DNA of 64,000 bases from a virus, in IMG/VR virus record IMGVR_UViG_3300012930_000002, positions 1-64,000 of that record; one strand, 5' to 3'. Of the stretch, positions 8,912 through 18,177 are shown piece by piece. The stretch's first letter is position 1, and each line of letters opens with the position of its first letter. The translations under genes were made by a program, and so were the position numbers. The notes beneath the pieces are model-generated. The model made no database searches and was not told where the DNA came from. It was given only the letters and a program-made list of their open reading frames with translations.

Positions 8912-10890
8912 GCTGCTTTCTCCTTTTTCTGCGGTCTGAACATAAAGCGGGATAGGTCGAAGTGCGTTAGTTCGACTGGCGCACTATCATAAAGCTGAGC
9001 CTGACTCCGCGCCTGCACGTACTCGCGATACTTCTTAGCGCCTTGCACGAATCTACCAAACCCTTCAAGTGTTGCCTGACTTTCAGCGCCACCTTCCTTC
9101 AGTCGCAACCACCAGATCGCTCCATCTACTAACAGCGGTAACTGATCACTCGGCACATCAAAAGCACTTTGCAAACTTGTAATCGACAACGGTTCTGCAG
9201 CGTAGGTAAAATGCAGCGACGTACCTATTGCCGGCTGCGGATAGATTGCCATAAAATCGACGCCCATCGTGCAGTAGTAACGCGCCGTGCCAGGTGTTGA
9301 CTGCCAGCCCTCGTCCAGCTTATCAAGATCGTCCAGCGTCATCGGTAGGAGCCGCGCGCCGTTTGATTGTAAGCTGACCCGCAGCGGTGCCCAGAAGTCA
9401 GATAGCTCAGAGCGAATAGAGTAGAACGTTTGACCTCCGATGAGACTGAAGCTAGCACGATGCTCGACGCACATGGTCAGCCACGCGAACAGTCGTTGAA
9501 TAATGTCGAGAGCGTGTAGCACCTCCGGTTCTGTGTAATACGTGCCGTTGTCGTCAAGCCGTTCATAGATACGAGCAACTAAATCCGCAACGTCCAGTTC
9601 GCATGTTCCAGCATCACCCGTGCTCTTTGCCCGGCGAAGAATACCGAAGAAGCTGAGCACGCCAGAAAGCGCCTGCGTTATCCGTTTGGTCAATCCTCCA
9701 GAAGTGTTTAACGTTCCACCTCGGGCAATACCGGCACGCTTTGTAAGTATTCCCGATGTTACCAGCGTTCCAGCCGGTGAAATTGCCCGAGCGTTTGTCA
9801 GCGTTCCCGTTTCTACCAACGTCCCCGCAAAATGACTACTTACCGCTTTCTTGACTGCTCCTGCTAGGTTTAAGACTCCAGCAAGGGACAGTCCCATATT
9901 GTGATCCGTGGTCAGGTCGCCGGATAAGCTGAGCTGGCCCGATGCGGCTTTTGTAATTACCGTTCTGAGCGCGCCACTTGTTGCTAGGGTTCCACCGGTA
10001 TTGAGTATCGTGACTTTAAGATTAGCTAAGGCTCCAGTACTTGCCAGTGTACCCGCAAAGGGTGTCCCTCGCGTGACTGCTTTAGTTGGAGCGCCGGACA
10101 TGGACAAGCTGCCCGCCATGCTCCGGGTGACGCTCATCTGTACGGTGCCTGCGGTGGCTAATGTGCCGCTAAAACTTGCAAACTGCGTTGTCGAGTGTAT
10201 CGAGACAGCGGCTTGAGCACCCGGTTCAATTAGCGCAGGACCGGGAGTAGCAACAGCACCATTAACCGTTGCTGTATTGCCGTAGAATAACTCGACTTCA
10301 GGACTGGCTCGACCGATTAGGGGCCAGTAATAAGGCTTGGAAGTTGGACGAATAAGAATCGGCGAAACGCCCTTAGCAAGCGCGGCGGCTTCAGCAGCAT
10401 CCAGCAACACGCCGGGCCAGATTGCAACGTTAGCAAGCCGTCCAGCACCAAACAGACTCGCATTATTGCGAGACATGAAATTAAGCGTACTGTTTGCAAA
10501 GTTGTTTGTGTTATTCGCGTTCGCGACCATCGTGACCGTAACGCTTGAACCATCCAGATAAACGGGACCGATCTCATTCGTGCTCGCGGATTTGTCAAAG
10601 ATGATGACGTAATGATGCCACGCGGCGGCGCTTGGACGATCTATCCGGCCTGTAACCTGACCAACATTACCGAGATGCGCAATGCTGATTTTTGAACTGG
10701 ATGAATTAGGGTCAACTACCCAGCCCGTTGTGCCAGTGTCCGCATTAGCCGTGTGCTCCAGCGCGAGGTCATCGTTTGTGCCGAAGGAATCCCAGTAGAG
10801 CTCAAAGGCGAGCGTAAATTTATTGACCCCGGATAGGTCAACCGAGGCAGCTTGTAAGCTGTCGTTCACGCCATCGAATAATCTCGCCAT
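8908..10890 (-). CDS. Fusion: LamG-like domain, GTL-SG repeats, adaptor-like domain, 660 aa
   Basis: Three parts are visible. Residues 1-200 look like a LamG/concanavalin-type jelly roll (MARLFDGVNDSLQAASVDLSG, AAWHHYVIIFDKS, GRLANVAIWPGVL). Residues 235-425 contain about ten degenerate repeats of the form GTL-x-T/S-x-G-x-L, each around 15-20 residues. Residues 430-640 resemble the adaptor-like proteins nearby (RLDDNGTYYTEPEVLHALD, 'GTARYYCTMGVDFMAIYPQP'). The combination suggests an adaptor fused to a surface-exposed, carbohydrate-binding fibre. Confidence 0.65.
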   Translation of the reverse strand: MARLFDGVNDSLQAASVDLSGVNKFTLAFELYWDSFGTNDDLALEHTANADTGTTGWVVDPNSSSSKISIAHLGNVGQVTGRIDRPSAAAWHHYVIIFDKSASTNEIGPVYLDGSSVTVTMVANANNTNNFANSTLNFMSRNNASLFGAGRLANVAIWPGVLLDAAEAAALAKGVSPILIRPTSKPYYWPLIGRASPEVELFYGNTATVNGAVATPGPALIEPGAQAAVSIHSTTQFASFSGTLATAGTVQMSVTRSMAGSLSMSGAPTKAVTRGTPFAGTLASTGALANLKVTILNTGGTLATSGALRTVITKAASGQLSLSGDLTTDHNMGLSLAGVLNLAGAVKKAVSSHFAGTLVETGTLTNARAISPAGTLVTSGILTKRAGIARGGTLNTSGGLTKRITQALSGVLSFFGILRRAKSTGDAGTCELDVADLVARIYERLDDNGTYYTEPEVLHALDIIQRLFAWLTMCVEHRASFSLIGGQTFYSIRSELSDFWAPLRVSLQSNGARLLPMTLDDLDKLDEGWQSTPGTARYYCTMGVDFMAIYPQPAIGTSLHFTYAAEPLSITSLQSAFDVPSDQLPLLVDGAIWWLRLKEGGAESQATLEGFGRFVQGAKKYREYVQARSQAQLYDSAPVELTHFDLSRFMFRPQKKEKAA

Positions 10891-10900
10891 GAAGGATTAT

Positions 10901-11401
10901 TTATGACTCTTTCAGCTCACACCGAAGTAGCTCACAGTCCGTCGTGATGTCATCCGTCCCGCTTGTCCCATCCGCATCACGGCGAATCTTCAACCTGAAC
11001 GCTTCGCCTACGGCTACCGAATCCATCTGCGCTCCATTGGTGAACGTAACCGCGACTACGATAAGTTGGCCCGAGGTGCCGGGCGCGGTACCGCCTGCCG
11101 ATTGAAATGAAGCAAACGAGTCCGCGTCAATGTCAAGCGAGGATGCATCCATTCGCTCAAACGCAGCCTGGATGCGAACTGAGCCCGAGGTCGCTGACGT
11201 AAAGGCCACATAGCAATTGACCGTGAGTCCGCCGCTGGCATAGTTGCGTGGCAAGACGCTGGGAAAGATCGCTTCCTCGTCTGTCGCACCATCGAAGTCA
11301 AGCACGAGATGACCATTCCGCGTGTCAAGCGTTGCATAGGCGCTCGACGGCGGCTGATTCATGTGTGGGGTGAATACTAGGAGCGTATCGCCTGATGCCA
11401 T
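10901..11401 (-). CDS. Beta-rich putative virion protein, 166 aa
   Basis: I do not recognise a named family. It is rich in Ser, Thr, Ala and Asp with alternating strands (GHLVLDFDGATDEEAIFPSV, RIQAAFERMD, EAFRLKIRRDADGTSGTDD), like small jelly-roll fibre or decoration domains. It starts on the last base of the upstream stop region and ends 11 bases before the LamG fusion gene, so it is probably co-translated and part of the same appendage. Confidence 0.6.
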   Translation of the reverse strand: MASGDTLLVFTPHMNQPPSSAYATLDTRNGHLVLDFDGATDEEAIFPSVLPRNYASGGLTVNCYVAFTSATSGSVRIQAAFERMDASSLDIDADSFASFQSAGGTAPGTSGQLIVVAVTFTNGAQMDSVAVGEAFRLKIRRDADGTSGTDDITTDCELLRCELKES

Positions 11402-12102
11402 TATGCTTCTGCGCTCGCAGTGAGATCGTAGGTCGAAGCCAAGCTATCTCCACTAAATAGAGTAATTGCAGAGTATAAGGTTCGGTCCCACAATGTACCG
11501 CCTGAAGCTGCACTTAGGATGCCATGCTCTCTGAGTGCCGCTCCGGGCGTGCCATCAAGGGTGTTGGTACCAAGCGTGCGGAAGATATTTGAACTGGCCC
11601 CCTCGGTCAGTGAACCAGTCGCGCGGGTGCTGTCAGGGTTGTACTCAGTGGTCAGCTCAGTGCCAAGTGCGGTATCAGCGTTAGATTCCGCGCCCGTACC
11701 CGTGCCAAGCCCGTGATACTTCATATTCTCCATTTCAACCGAGTTCTGCCATGCGTCTACAAGATAGTTGACACCTGCGGTCGTTACCTTTTTCCAGCCG
11801 ACTGAGCCGTAATCCTCGACAGCACGGCGGTCGTTGAAATTCAACAGCGACTCGCGCCCACGATAGACGATGATATTAAGATTACTTTCAAGAACAACGG
11901 CAGCAGAAAGCCGATCAATCAGCTCAATCGCCGCGTCCCGCGCTCCAGGCATATTTCGTGGCAGGTAACGTAATACATCACGGATAGCCTGTGCAATGTG
12001 ATCTTTCCGCTTTCGCAGAGAAGTGTCCAGTGCGGGCGGCAGCCACGCATCATGCACGTTGAGCGTGAGATTTGACTTAACCTGCTGCGGTGCTGTAGCC
12101 AT
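11401..12102 (-). CDS. Putative virion protein, 233 aa
   Basis: N-terminal 110 residues are helical and charged; the remainder is Gly/Thr/Ser-rich with MKYHGLGTGTGAESNADTAL, a segment I recall from many phage structural proteins encoded among tail genes. Function unknown. It overlaps the neighbours by one base on each side, so it belongs to the tightly coupled virion operon. Confidence 0.6.
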   Translation of the reverse strand: MATAPQQVKSNLTLNVHDAWLPPALDTSLRKRKDHIAQAIRDVLRYLPRNMPGARDAAIELIDRLSAAVVLESNLNIIVYRGRESLLNFNDRRAVEDYGSVGWKKVTTAGVNYLVDAWQNSVEMENMKYHGLGTGTGAESNADTALGTELTTEYNPDSTRATGSLTEGASSNIFRTLGTNTLDGTPGAALREHGILSAASGGTLWDRTLYSAITLFSGDSLASTYDLTASAEA

Positions 12103-12443
12103 TATGCATCCTCCTTCATCTCGCCATGCGTTACTGCGTAGTGCCGGGCAGCATAGGCACTCTGAAGCGTAAGAAACTTGATCTGCTCGCTGTAGGCATT
12201 GATAACTTGACCTATCGCAGCCTTGAGAGGAGCGAGGCCGGGATCGTCAAGATCAACATGTTCGGTTAAAGAGCGATTACCGTAGCTCGCAGTCCCGAAT
12301 AGACGAACGGTGAACGCGCCCTCGTCGTCCGCCTCAACTCGCACCCAGCAGCCACCGTAAGCCACACCGACCTTCGCTGCCGGTGGCGGATTCAGTATAA
12401 GATTCACTCCACCCTCAAAAATCGCTTCGCCCTTACTATCCAT
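12102..12443 (-). CDS. Hypothetical virion-operon protein, 113 aa
   Basis: A longer frame is open upstream, but the ATG at 12443 is preceded five bases earlier by AGGAG and lies just after the upstream stop, so it is the likely start. The protein is acidic at the N-terminus, has a beta-rich middle (GGCWVRVEADDEGAFTVRLF) and ends in a helix. No family is recognised. Confidence 0.65.
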   Translation of the reverse strand: MDSKGEAIFEGGVNLILNPPPAAKVGVAYGGCWVRVEADDEGAFTVRLFGTASYGNRSLTEHVDLDDPGLAPLKAAIGQVINAYSEQIKFLTLQSAYAARHYAVTHGEMKEDA

Positions 12444-12451
12444 ATCGTCTC

Positions 12452-13381
12452 CTAATTGCTGTTTCTCAGTTGTATCCAGTGTCGGTTGAACGTGTCGTGG
12501 TTCAACGCCCGTGCTGTTCGATGCCACGTGAATCGCTCGTCCATAATCATCGCGGTTGGGCCTTGCCGGTCGCTATCGCTGGACATGGCGTCACGTAGCA
12601 ACACTTGAAACTTCGCCTCTTTCATCTGGTAGCCGTTTAGGTCGCCCTTGATCGCGTACAATTCCGCCTCGCACCCTGCGACAATGCACTCGATTGGCAC
12701 CCACGGCAGGAAGGTGTTGGACGTAGAGGTCATCGGGTCCACCGTCTCGTGATAGTGGATGATCAGACCTTCGGCAATGGACGGTACTGGATAGAACTCG
12801 ACAGCGGCATAGACGATATTGCTGACCGTCACATCTGGCGCAGGTGCGTACAGCGATGGATGCCCAAGCGCCCAACGGTCAGTAGCGAGTTTATCAAGGT
12901 ACTCAGCGGTGACCTGATCCAAGTCCTGATTCGTGCTCGGTACTTCGATTGAGTCGATGAAGTCAACGTCAACGGGAACAGCATAGATGGACTGGAAAAT
13001 AACATACGTTCCAGTTGTTTGCGTATTACCTTCGTAAGCTCTGTCTATAGTCGCGCTCTCAGGGGAAACGTAAGTGAACACATAGGTTTCATTCTGTCCC
13101 GCTATGCGGATTCGCCGACCGGTCATCGCGGCCGTCCACACGGTATCTACACCCGTAAGTACAGTACTCGGGCCTTCTTCGCTGTCAGCAATCGCTACGA
13201 AGCCAGTTTGATAAACGGCAGTCGTCTCAATCACGCCCGACTTGACCAGCCGTGACCACTGATAGGAGCCGAGAAAGCGCTGATAGACATCGTTGACCAC
13301 GCCGAGCAACACGGTCTTATCCACACCCGCGCTCTGCGGGAGCTTGCTAAGCCTGATTTGTACTTGTCCCAGTGTCGTCAT
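12452..13381 (-). CDS. Head-tail adaptor-like protein B, 309 aa
   Basis: N-terminal helices with a 'VNDVYQRFLGSYQWSRLVKSG' type segment are typical of phage adaptor proteins, where a conserved aromatic pair follows the first helix bundle. Then come beta strands (FVAIADSEEGPSTVLTG, ESATIDRAY) and a C-terminal region with EFYPVPSIAEGLIIHYHE and IECIVAGCEAELYAIKGD, matching the 'YPVP ... LxIxYH' signature of the other two adaptor-like proteins here. Start overlaps the upstream stop by four bases. Confidence 0.65.
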   Translation of the reverse strand: MTTLGQVQIRLSKLPQSAGVDKTVLLGVVNDVYQRFLGSYQWSRLVKSGVIETTAVYQTGFVAIADSEEGPSTVLTGVDTVWTAAMTGRRIRIAGQNETYVFTYVSPESATIDRAYEGNTQTTGTYVIFQSIYAVPVDVDFIDSIEVPSTNQDLDQVTAEYLDKLATDRWALGHPSLYAPAPDVTVSNIVYAAVEFYPVPSIAEGLIIHYHETVDPMTSTSNTFLPWVPIECIVAGCEAELYAIKGDLNGYQMKEAKFQVLLRDAMSSDSDRQGPTAMIMDERFTWHRTARALNHDTFNRHWIQLRNSN

Positions 13382-13821
13382 TCTGACAACCTCTTAACGT
13401 GCTGGTTCCAGCGATGCCGCCAAGCACGGACGGTTCGCACAATATGCAGATTGCCAATCGTGATAAGATCGCCTCCCTGAATAGCTCCAAATCCCCAGAC
13501 TATTGCTGTTAAGATCATCCGCGTCCGAAGAATTTGACCCCAACGGGTAAGCGGCCAGAGCAAAGCAAGCAACCATGCTATCCATCCGTCAAGACATACC
13601 GTCATTGCTCGTGAATCATACTCGTAATCAACCACACGCAATCGTAGATTGCCTATTACAAGAATGCCGCCAGCCCCAGCGGTCCTTATTCCGATGTCAG
13701 CTAAAGACCGATGAGAAAGATGAGCAAAACGTCCGCCTACCCAGGAATAGGTTCGTGACTCTAGCTGATTATCAAGTTCATTGCGCGTCACATGAACGAT
13801 GATGTTACCGTCTGTCGTCAT
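13378..13821 (-). CDS. Hypothetical protein with hydrophobic stretch, 147 aa
   Basis: Residues 77-95 (CLDGWIAWLLALLWPLTRW) are hydrophobic enough for one membrane segment, but the rest is soluble and Arg-rich. No family is recognised. Four-base overlaps at both ends place it firmly in the operon between the fibre-like gene and adaptor B. Confidence 0.6.
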   Translation of the reverse strand: MTTDGNIIVHVTRNELDNQLESRTYSWVGGRFAHLSHRSLADIGIRTAGAGGILVIGNLRLRVVDYEYDSRAMTVCLDGWIAWLLALLWPLTRWGQILRTRMILTAIVWGFGAIQGGDLITIGNLHIVRTVRAWRHRWNQHVKRLSE

Positions 13822-14045
13822 TGCTTTCTAACGATCTCACCATCGGGTGTGATCTGGTCGCCTTCCCGTAGTTCGTATCGCGCGCCGAGTTGTCCAAGCG
13901 TGAAGTCCATCACCGTCTTGGCCGATTCCTGCTGCTTTTGCGCGGCCCGCAGAAAAGCCAAGTCCGATGTGCTCAGGCGCTCGGCGTACATTCGCTCAGC
14001 GGATACAAACGACGCCTCGAATGGCTCGGTTAGTTCTGCGCTCAT
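13818..14045 (-). CDS. Small helical protein, 75 aa
   Basis: Mostly helical with ERMYAERLSTSDLAFLRAAQ, then a short beta end (YELREGDQITPDGEIVRKQ). No family is recognised. It lies eight bases after the 262-residue gene and overlaps the next by four. Confidence 0.6.
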   Translation of the reverse strand: MSAELTEPFEASFVSAERMYAERLSTSDLAFLRAAQKQQESAKTVMDFTLGQLGARYELREGDQITPDGEIVRKQ

Positions 14046-14052
14046 ATCTCTC

Positions 14053-14841
14053 CTATGATGCAGTAGTTACAGCAACCCATGCACTGGCACCATCCGAGTT
14101 AATAAATGCCCGCGTAGACGCCGACGAACCGTTTGTAGCAAGTGCCAGTGAACCCTTCGCTGCGGTCAGCTGCGCGTTCGGAGTCGCGGAGACAAACCAG
14201 ATGCCTAACAACGCAGTAGTCGAGGTAAGAAACGCCGCTGCCGCGCCCGACGGAGCCGCAACAGCTGTCGCGTTGTTCGTCGTCACCGCACCTGTCACCG
14301 ACAGCGACACGCCCGTTGCCGCCCGGCCAAGGACGATATTGCCAGTGGCGGTTACGTTGAGTGAAAGCGTGCCCGAGCCCTGTGCGTCGATAGTCAGGTT
14401 ACCGTTGGACGCCTCGCCGATAGCTGAGACAGCAACGCCATTGCCAGTTGCCGCTGACTTAATCTTAATGCCGGTGATTGAGGTTGCCGTGTTAGAATCG
14501 ACCACCAGCGCGGGAGTAGTCGCACCCAGCCGTCCCACTGCAAACGCCGCAGCGTTCGTGGACGTGATGATCAGCTGAGCAGTCGCAGCGGTGCCAAGCA
14601 GCGAGACAACGCCGGCGTTCGTGATAGACAGGTTTGATGCGGAGTCGGCGTTATTGCGGATGAGGAAGCTGGTAGCGCCGGGAATCAGCTTAGCCGACGC
14701 AGCAGTGAAGATGATGTTACCGCTGATAGTTTGGTCGCCGGTAATAGACCCTGCGCCGCCAGGAAAGGTGACAGCATCGTTGACTATCAGCGTGCCTACT
14801 TCTACTTTAGTGAAACGGGAATATGCTCTGTCGTGAGCCAT
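14053..14841 (-). CDS. Ala/Ser/Thr-rich beta-helical fibre or decoration protein, 262 aa
   Basis: The sequence is a run of short beta units with repeated 'T-x-G-x-I/L' and Asn turns (ITGDQTISGNIIFTAAS, SNLSITNAGVVSLLGTAAT, GNLTIDAQGSGTLSLNVT), typical of tail-fibre shafts and head fibres. It is the first gene after the capsid gene, separated by a 163-base gap with a strong inverted repeat. Confidence 0.65.
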   Translation of the reverse strand: MAHDRAYSRFTKVEVGTLIVNDAVTFPGGAGSITGDQTISGNIIFTAASAKLIPGATSFLIRNNADSASNLSITNAGVVSLLGTAATAQLIITSTNAAAFAVGRLGATTPALVVDSNTATSITGIKIKSAATGNGVAVSAIGEASNGNLTIDAQGSGTLSLNVTATGNIVLGRAATGVSLSVTGAVTTNNATAVAAPSGAAAAFLTSTTALLGIWFVSATPNAQLTAAKGSLALATNGSSASTRAFINSDGASAWVAVTTAS

Positions 14842-14937
14842 GATAACCTCCTAGACGATAAGTCGAATAGCCGAAGCCTGCCTACTGGCCGAGGTCCAGC
14901 CAGCGTCCGATCCTCATCGCTGCTATCGTGATCGGTT

Positions 14938-14978
14938 CAAGATCGGGCCACAGGCTTGCGCTCAGTGACCCGATCTTG
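14938..14978. terminator. Perfect 10-bp inverted repeat after the capsid gene
   Basis: CAAGATCGGG (14938-14947) and CCCGATCTTG (14969-14978) form a perfect 10-bp stem with a 21-base loop. It lies just downstream of the capsid gene on the coding (minus) strand. There is no T-tract, so it may be an RNA-processing or partial termination element that sets capsid mRNA levels rather than a full terminator. The rest of the 14842-15004 gap shows nothing else. Confidence 0.5.
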
Positions 14979-15004
14979 CTCTAAGCTGGTGTCGTGTGGG
15001 CCAG

Positions 15005-15934
15005 CTAAGCTCCTTGCGTACCGGCAATGCCTTCCCATCCGTCAAAGCCGACATCAAACGTCATCCAGCCGGCGGTTTTGATGGAGCGGGAGTCAAAGTC
15101 AACATCGTGCATAGTTGCGAATCGCTCTCGATGGATAACACGAAGGCGAAGGTCGGAAGGGTTGGCGATGACAAACCACGCGTCGGTGTCAGTGAGGTAC
15201 TCATATACCTTAGGCGTAATAGTGCCTTGCTCGATACCGCCAGCCTTGAACGCATTGATCGTGTTGTTCGCCGTGTCGGAGCGCATCTGCGAAGACAGGA
15301 TTTCAGTCATCGCAAAGGCCAGTTCAGGCGGGCCAACCAGAAACTTTGGCAAGAGTCGTTTCTTCAATCCGCGATGATTCACGAACTTGCGAAAGAGTGT
15401 GATCATGGATTCAAGTGACGGAATGTCCAGGTCCGCATCGGTCGGCCTATTCGCCTGCGTGCCCCCGCCTACCAACGGGTGTGCTGTTGAGCATAGGATC
15501 ACGCCGTCTGGTCCGAGATACGACGAGTTGAACGCCCGGTTGTAGACGTTCGCAGACTGAACCTCGATGGTTTCCTGCGAGGATTGAGGCAGAGACGCTG
15601 TGACGGCCTTGATGATCCCGTACTTGTCATCGGCCACCATCCGGTGAGTAATACGCGTGCCAAGCGACCAATCAACTGGCGTGTAGGTCTTGTTGAACGC
15701 CTGGATTGGCGCATCGTAGCGAACGTTCTCACCTTCTGCCGTCTGATTCATCAGGCCGAGAGTAGCAATCTCGCCCTTTTGCACGATGCTGTTGGTCGTG
15801 TCTTCAACGTTGAAGAACTGAGGATACTGTTCAGGCCGTGAAGCCTGCTCATCTGCAATTACCGCCTCAAGCGCCGGAAGCATAGTCGAGAGGTAGTAAT
15901 CGGTGAACTGTAATCTACTCGATGGTATCGCCAT
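15005..15934 (-). CDS. Major capsid protein
   Basis: 309 residues, encoded after the scaffold and decoration genes. The order N-arm helix, 'VRYDAPIQAFNKTYTPVDWSLG' type E-loop segment, spine helix, DGVILCSTAHPLVGG and a C-terminal P-domain ending in DVDFDSRSIKTAGWM fits phage major head subunits with the HK97 fold (Mu gpT-like group). The STAHPL motif recurs in these proteins. The large spacing after the gene and the isolated hairpin are consistent with high expression. Confidence 0.85.
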   Translation of the reverse strand: MAIPSSRLQFTDYYLSTMLPALEAVIADEQASRPEQYPQFFNVEDTTNSIVQKGEIATLGLMNQTAEGENVRYDAPIQAFNKTYTPVDWSLGTRITHRMVADDKYGIIKAVTASLPQSSQETIEVQSANVYNRAFNSSYLGPDGVILCSTAHPLVGGGTQANRPTDADLDIPSLESMITLFRKFVNHRGLKKRLLPKFLVGPPELAFAMTEILSSQMRSDTANNTINAFKAGGIEQGTITPKVYEYLTDTDAWFVIANPSDLRLRVIHRERFATMHDVDFDSRSIKTAGWMTFDVGFDGWEGIAGTQGA

Positions 15935-15943
15935 GATTACTCC

Positions 15944-16483
15944 TTATGCCAAGCCGACTACGCCAGTCGCTCTGCGGTGATTGTTGAAGGACACTTCCCA
16001 GCGCGAGAAGGCCCCGTAAGCGTTCGCGCCGTTGAAAGCATCTGCGTAATTGTAAAGGCGGCGAAGGTGAAGTTGCAGCGTGTTGGTCGTGCTGAACGTA
16101 CTCTCGTCCATCTCGTTGAGGCTAATCTTCGTCGGGACACTGGCAACAGCAGCAGTGGTGAACTCAATGTCCACGTTGCCGCCGCGATCGGCCGCTGCAA
16201 ATCCATCCGTATCATTGTTATCCTGCATCTCGCCGATGATGAACGGATCGACCACGACAAGGTGCGTACTCGCTACTCCTGTCGCGCCGTAGTTCAGGTT
16301 GACGCCGCTGACCGCTGCGCCCGCCGCGCCGATGGCGATGTTACCGTCTGTTTCCTGCACAATCACATCATTGACGTATAACACGCCGCCGCCCGAATCC
16401 TTATCCATCTGCTCCACTTCAGGCCCAACCCCGAACATGTGGCCAATAATACGCATGCCATGTGCGTTGTCCACATTTGCCAT
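15944..16483 (-). CDS. Putative head decoration or stabilisation protein, 179 aa
   Basis: A Gly/Ala/Val-rich beta protein directly upstream of the capsid gene, the usual place for a decoration protein. Segments such as GGVLYVNDVIVQETDG and IGAAGAAVSGVNLNYGATG suggest strands and turns; the C-terminus is helical. Similar proteins next to capsid genes are common in phages. The assignment rests on position and composition. Confidence 0.6.
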   Translation of the reverse strand: MANVDNAHGMRIIGHMFGVGPEVEQMDKDSGGGVLYVNDVIVQETDGNIAIGAAGAAVSGVNLNYGATGVASTHLVVVDPFIIGEMQDNNDTDGFAAADRGGNVDIEFTTAAVASVPTKISLNEMDESTFSTTNTLQLHLRRLYNYADAFNGANAYGAFSRWEVSFNNHRRATGVVGLA

Positions 16484-16562
16484 AGCTATTCTCCTGACAC
16501 GACTTTAGGGATTAGTAACTGAAGCTGGCAGCGGGTTACGCTGTCACAACCTGATGGGATCG

Positions 16563-16579
16563 AGGACGGGTTGCGTCCT
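16563..16579. other. Short hairpin in the gap upstream of the decoration gene
   Basis: AGGACG (16563-16568) and CGTCCT (16574-16579) form a 6-bp stem with a 5-base loop, within the 140-base gap 16484-16623. No T-tract follows on either side. It could slow transcription or protect mRNA, but the evidence is weak. Confidence 0.3.
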
Positions 16580-16623
16580 ACGATGAGAGCACGGTACCAC
16601 AGATACAACCTTGAGCGCAAGTG

Positions 16624-17325
16624 CTATTTTGCATTACGTATCGCTTTGTACATATCCGAGTTGCGAATATCGCTACCGCTTGTGCCGGTACCGCCAGCAC
16701 CGCCGAGTGTGCGAGCAGTATCAAACGCATCCAGCGCCGCCGTGCCAAGTCCCATTGCCTTACCTGCATCGGCAAGCTGCTCGCGTATCGGCTCCTGACG
16801 TTGTGCCGCCTGACCATCAGTCTTAGCGTCTACTCGCCGTACTCGCTCCTCGTGAATATGCATAGGGATGGAGCTGAGAGTCATCCCGCTGACCACCACA
16901 GGCTTACCGCTTGCCTTGTCAATTACCGGCACGTAGCCGCGCTTGCCTCTGCGTTTGGTCATCACATCGCCGATGTAACGGAAGTGACGGTCAGGATTGG
17001 CAAGCTTGTAGGGCGCGGCAGCTTCCTCGAAGGGCTCGCCTTGCTCAATCTGCCCGTCCCATTCGTCGGTGATGACGTAGGCGCTTGCTTCTTCGTCAGT
17101 AAGAGTGCGGGCAAGATCGGGAACGGCGAAAGCAGCAGTAACGTCAGGTGGCGATGGTGGTTCAGGCACGGCCTCCATGATCAGCTTTGACCTGTCCACC
17201 TTAACCGAGTTACCGTCAGCCATCTTGACCCGCACATCGCCGAAGCGACCATCTGCAATTACGCCCTCTTCGATATTTGGCCCAAGCTGAACCTTGACTG
17301 TTGTACCTACTGGAATAATGTCCAT
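16624..17325 (-). CDS. Hypothetical head-assembly-region protein, 233 aa
   Basis: Residues 1-50 form a small beta barrel-like start (VGTTVKVQLGPNIEEGVIAD, then GDVRVKMADGNSVKVDRSKL). A charged middle contains RKRGYVPVIDKASGKPVVVSG, and the C-terminus is Gly-rich. GGAGA lies before the start codon. It sits between scaffold and decoration genes, so a role in head assembly is possible. No family is recognised. Confidence 0.6.
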   Translation of the reverse strand: MDIIPVGTTVKVQLGPNIEEGVIADGRFGDVRVKMADGNSVKVDRSKLIMEAVPEPPSPPDVTAAFAVPDLARTLTDEEASAYVITDEWDGQIEQGEPFEEAAAPYKLANPDRHFRYIGDVMTKRRGKRGYVPVIDKASGKPVVVSGMTLSSIPMHIHEERVRRVDAKTDGQAAQRQEPIREQLADAGKAMGLGTAALDAFDTARTLGGAGGTGTSGSDIRNSDMYKAIRNAK

Positions 17326-17335
17326 TGCGATTCTC

Positions 17336-18175
17336 CTATTTCCACTTCACTACACGCGGCATCTGCTCGATGATCTTTTCAACCGGGATACCAAGCCCGC
17401 GCGAATGCTTCTGAATCAGCTCCATTTGATCGGCGGGAATGTTGGCGAACTTGTCAGGAGCAGCTGCTTTACGGCCCTTGCTGCCAGCTTGGGCGGCAAT
17501 TGCGGCAGTGCGCTGGCCGTTGAGGGGGCGAGGAACAGTAGCAGCGGTTGCCACTTCCTCTTCGTCGTCCTTTGTCGCACCGCCAGCACGCAAATAATCA
17601 GCCTCGGCCTGACTAATTGCTAGCTTCATTGCTACCAGCGGGTCTAGATTCTTCATGCTCTCATCCTGCTGCATTGCACGAATCTTTCCAGCGACAAGCT
17701 GAGTAAGCGGATGCTTGTTATCGGCAAGTTCAGGAAGGCGCTGCTGCTCGGTTACCCACGCACTCTCAAGTCGTCGTTGCTCGCCGGTAATAGCATTGGC
17801 TTTAGCATCGGTAACGGACTGAGCAATAGCCTGAGCCCGCTGAGTCGCAATACGATCAACCAAGCCAGCAAACTTCTGCTTATCATTCAGAGCAGTGCCC
17901 CATTCATCGTCGCTGATGTCAAAAGCAGGCGGCTCAACGGCCTTTACCGGTTCAGCCGCCTCAGCCTTGGCAATCGCTTTGTCGTACCAGAACACCGACT
18001 GCTTTTCCGCGTCTTCGCGCAGCTTTGTCTCATGCTCGAACTTGCGAGTTAGTTCATCTAGCTGAGACTGTAACACGACAGGATCAGGCGCGTCATCTAC
18101 CGTCTCGTCCACTGTTGCATTTGGGTCAATCACATAGTTAGGATCGACCGCTGCATTGTCCACATTTGCACTCAT
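17336..18175 (-). CDS. Scaffolding protein
   Basis: 279 residues, acidic and mostly helical. Residues 35-70 form a coiled coil (LQSQLDELTRKFEHETKLRE), the middle is long helices rich in Ala, Gln and Glu, and the basic C-terminus (after residue 235) would bind capsid. No enzymatic motif. The position between portal and capsid genes and the composition match phage scaffolds. It starts two bases after the upstream stop. Confidence 0.7.
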   Translation of the reverse strand: MSANVDNAAVDPNYVIDPNATVDETVDDAPDPVVLQSQLDELTRKFEHETKLREDAEKQSVFWYDKAIAKAEAAEPVKAVEPPAFDISDDEWGTALNDKQKFAGLVDRIATQRAQAIAQSVTDAKANAITGEQRRLESAWVTEQQRLPELADNKHPLTQLVAGKIRAMQQDESMKNLDPLVAMKLAISQAEADYLRAGGATKDDEEEVATAATVPRPLNGQRTAAIAAQAGSKGRKAAAPDKFANIPADQMELIQKHSRGLGIPVEKIIEQMPRVVKWK

Positions 18176-18177
18176 GG

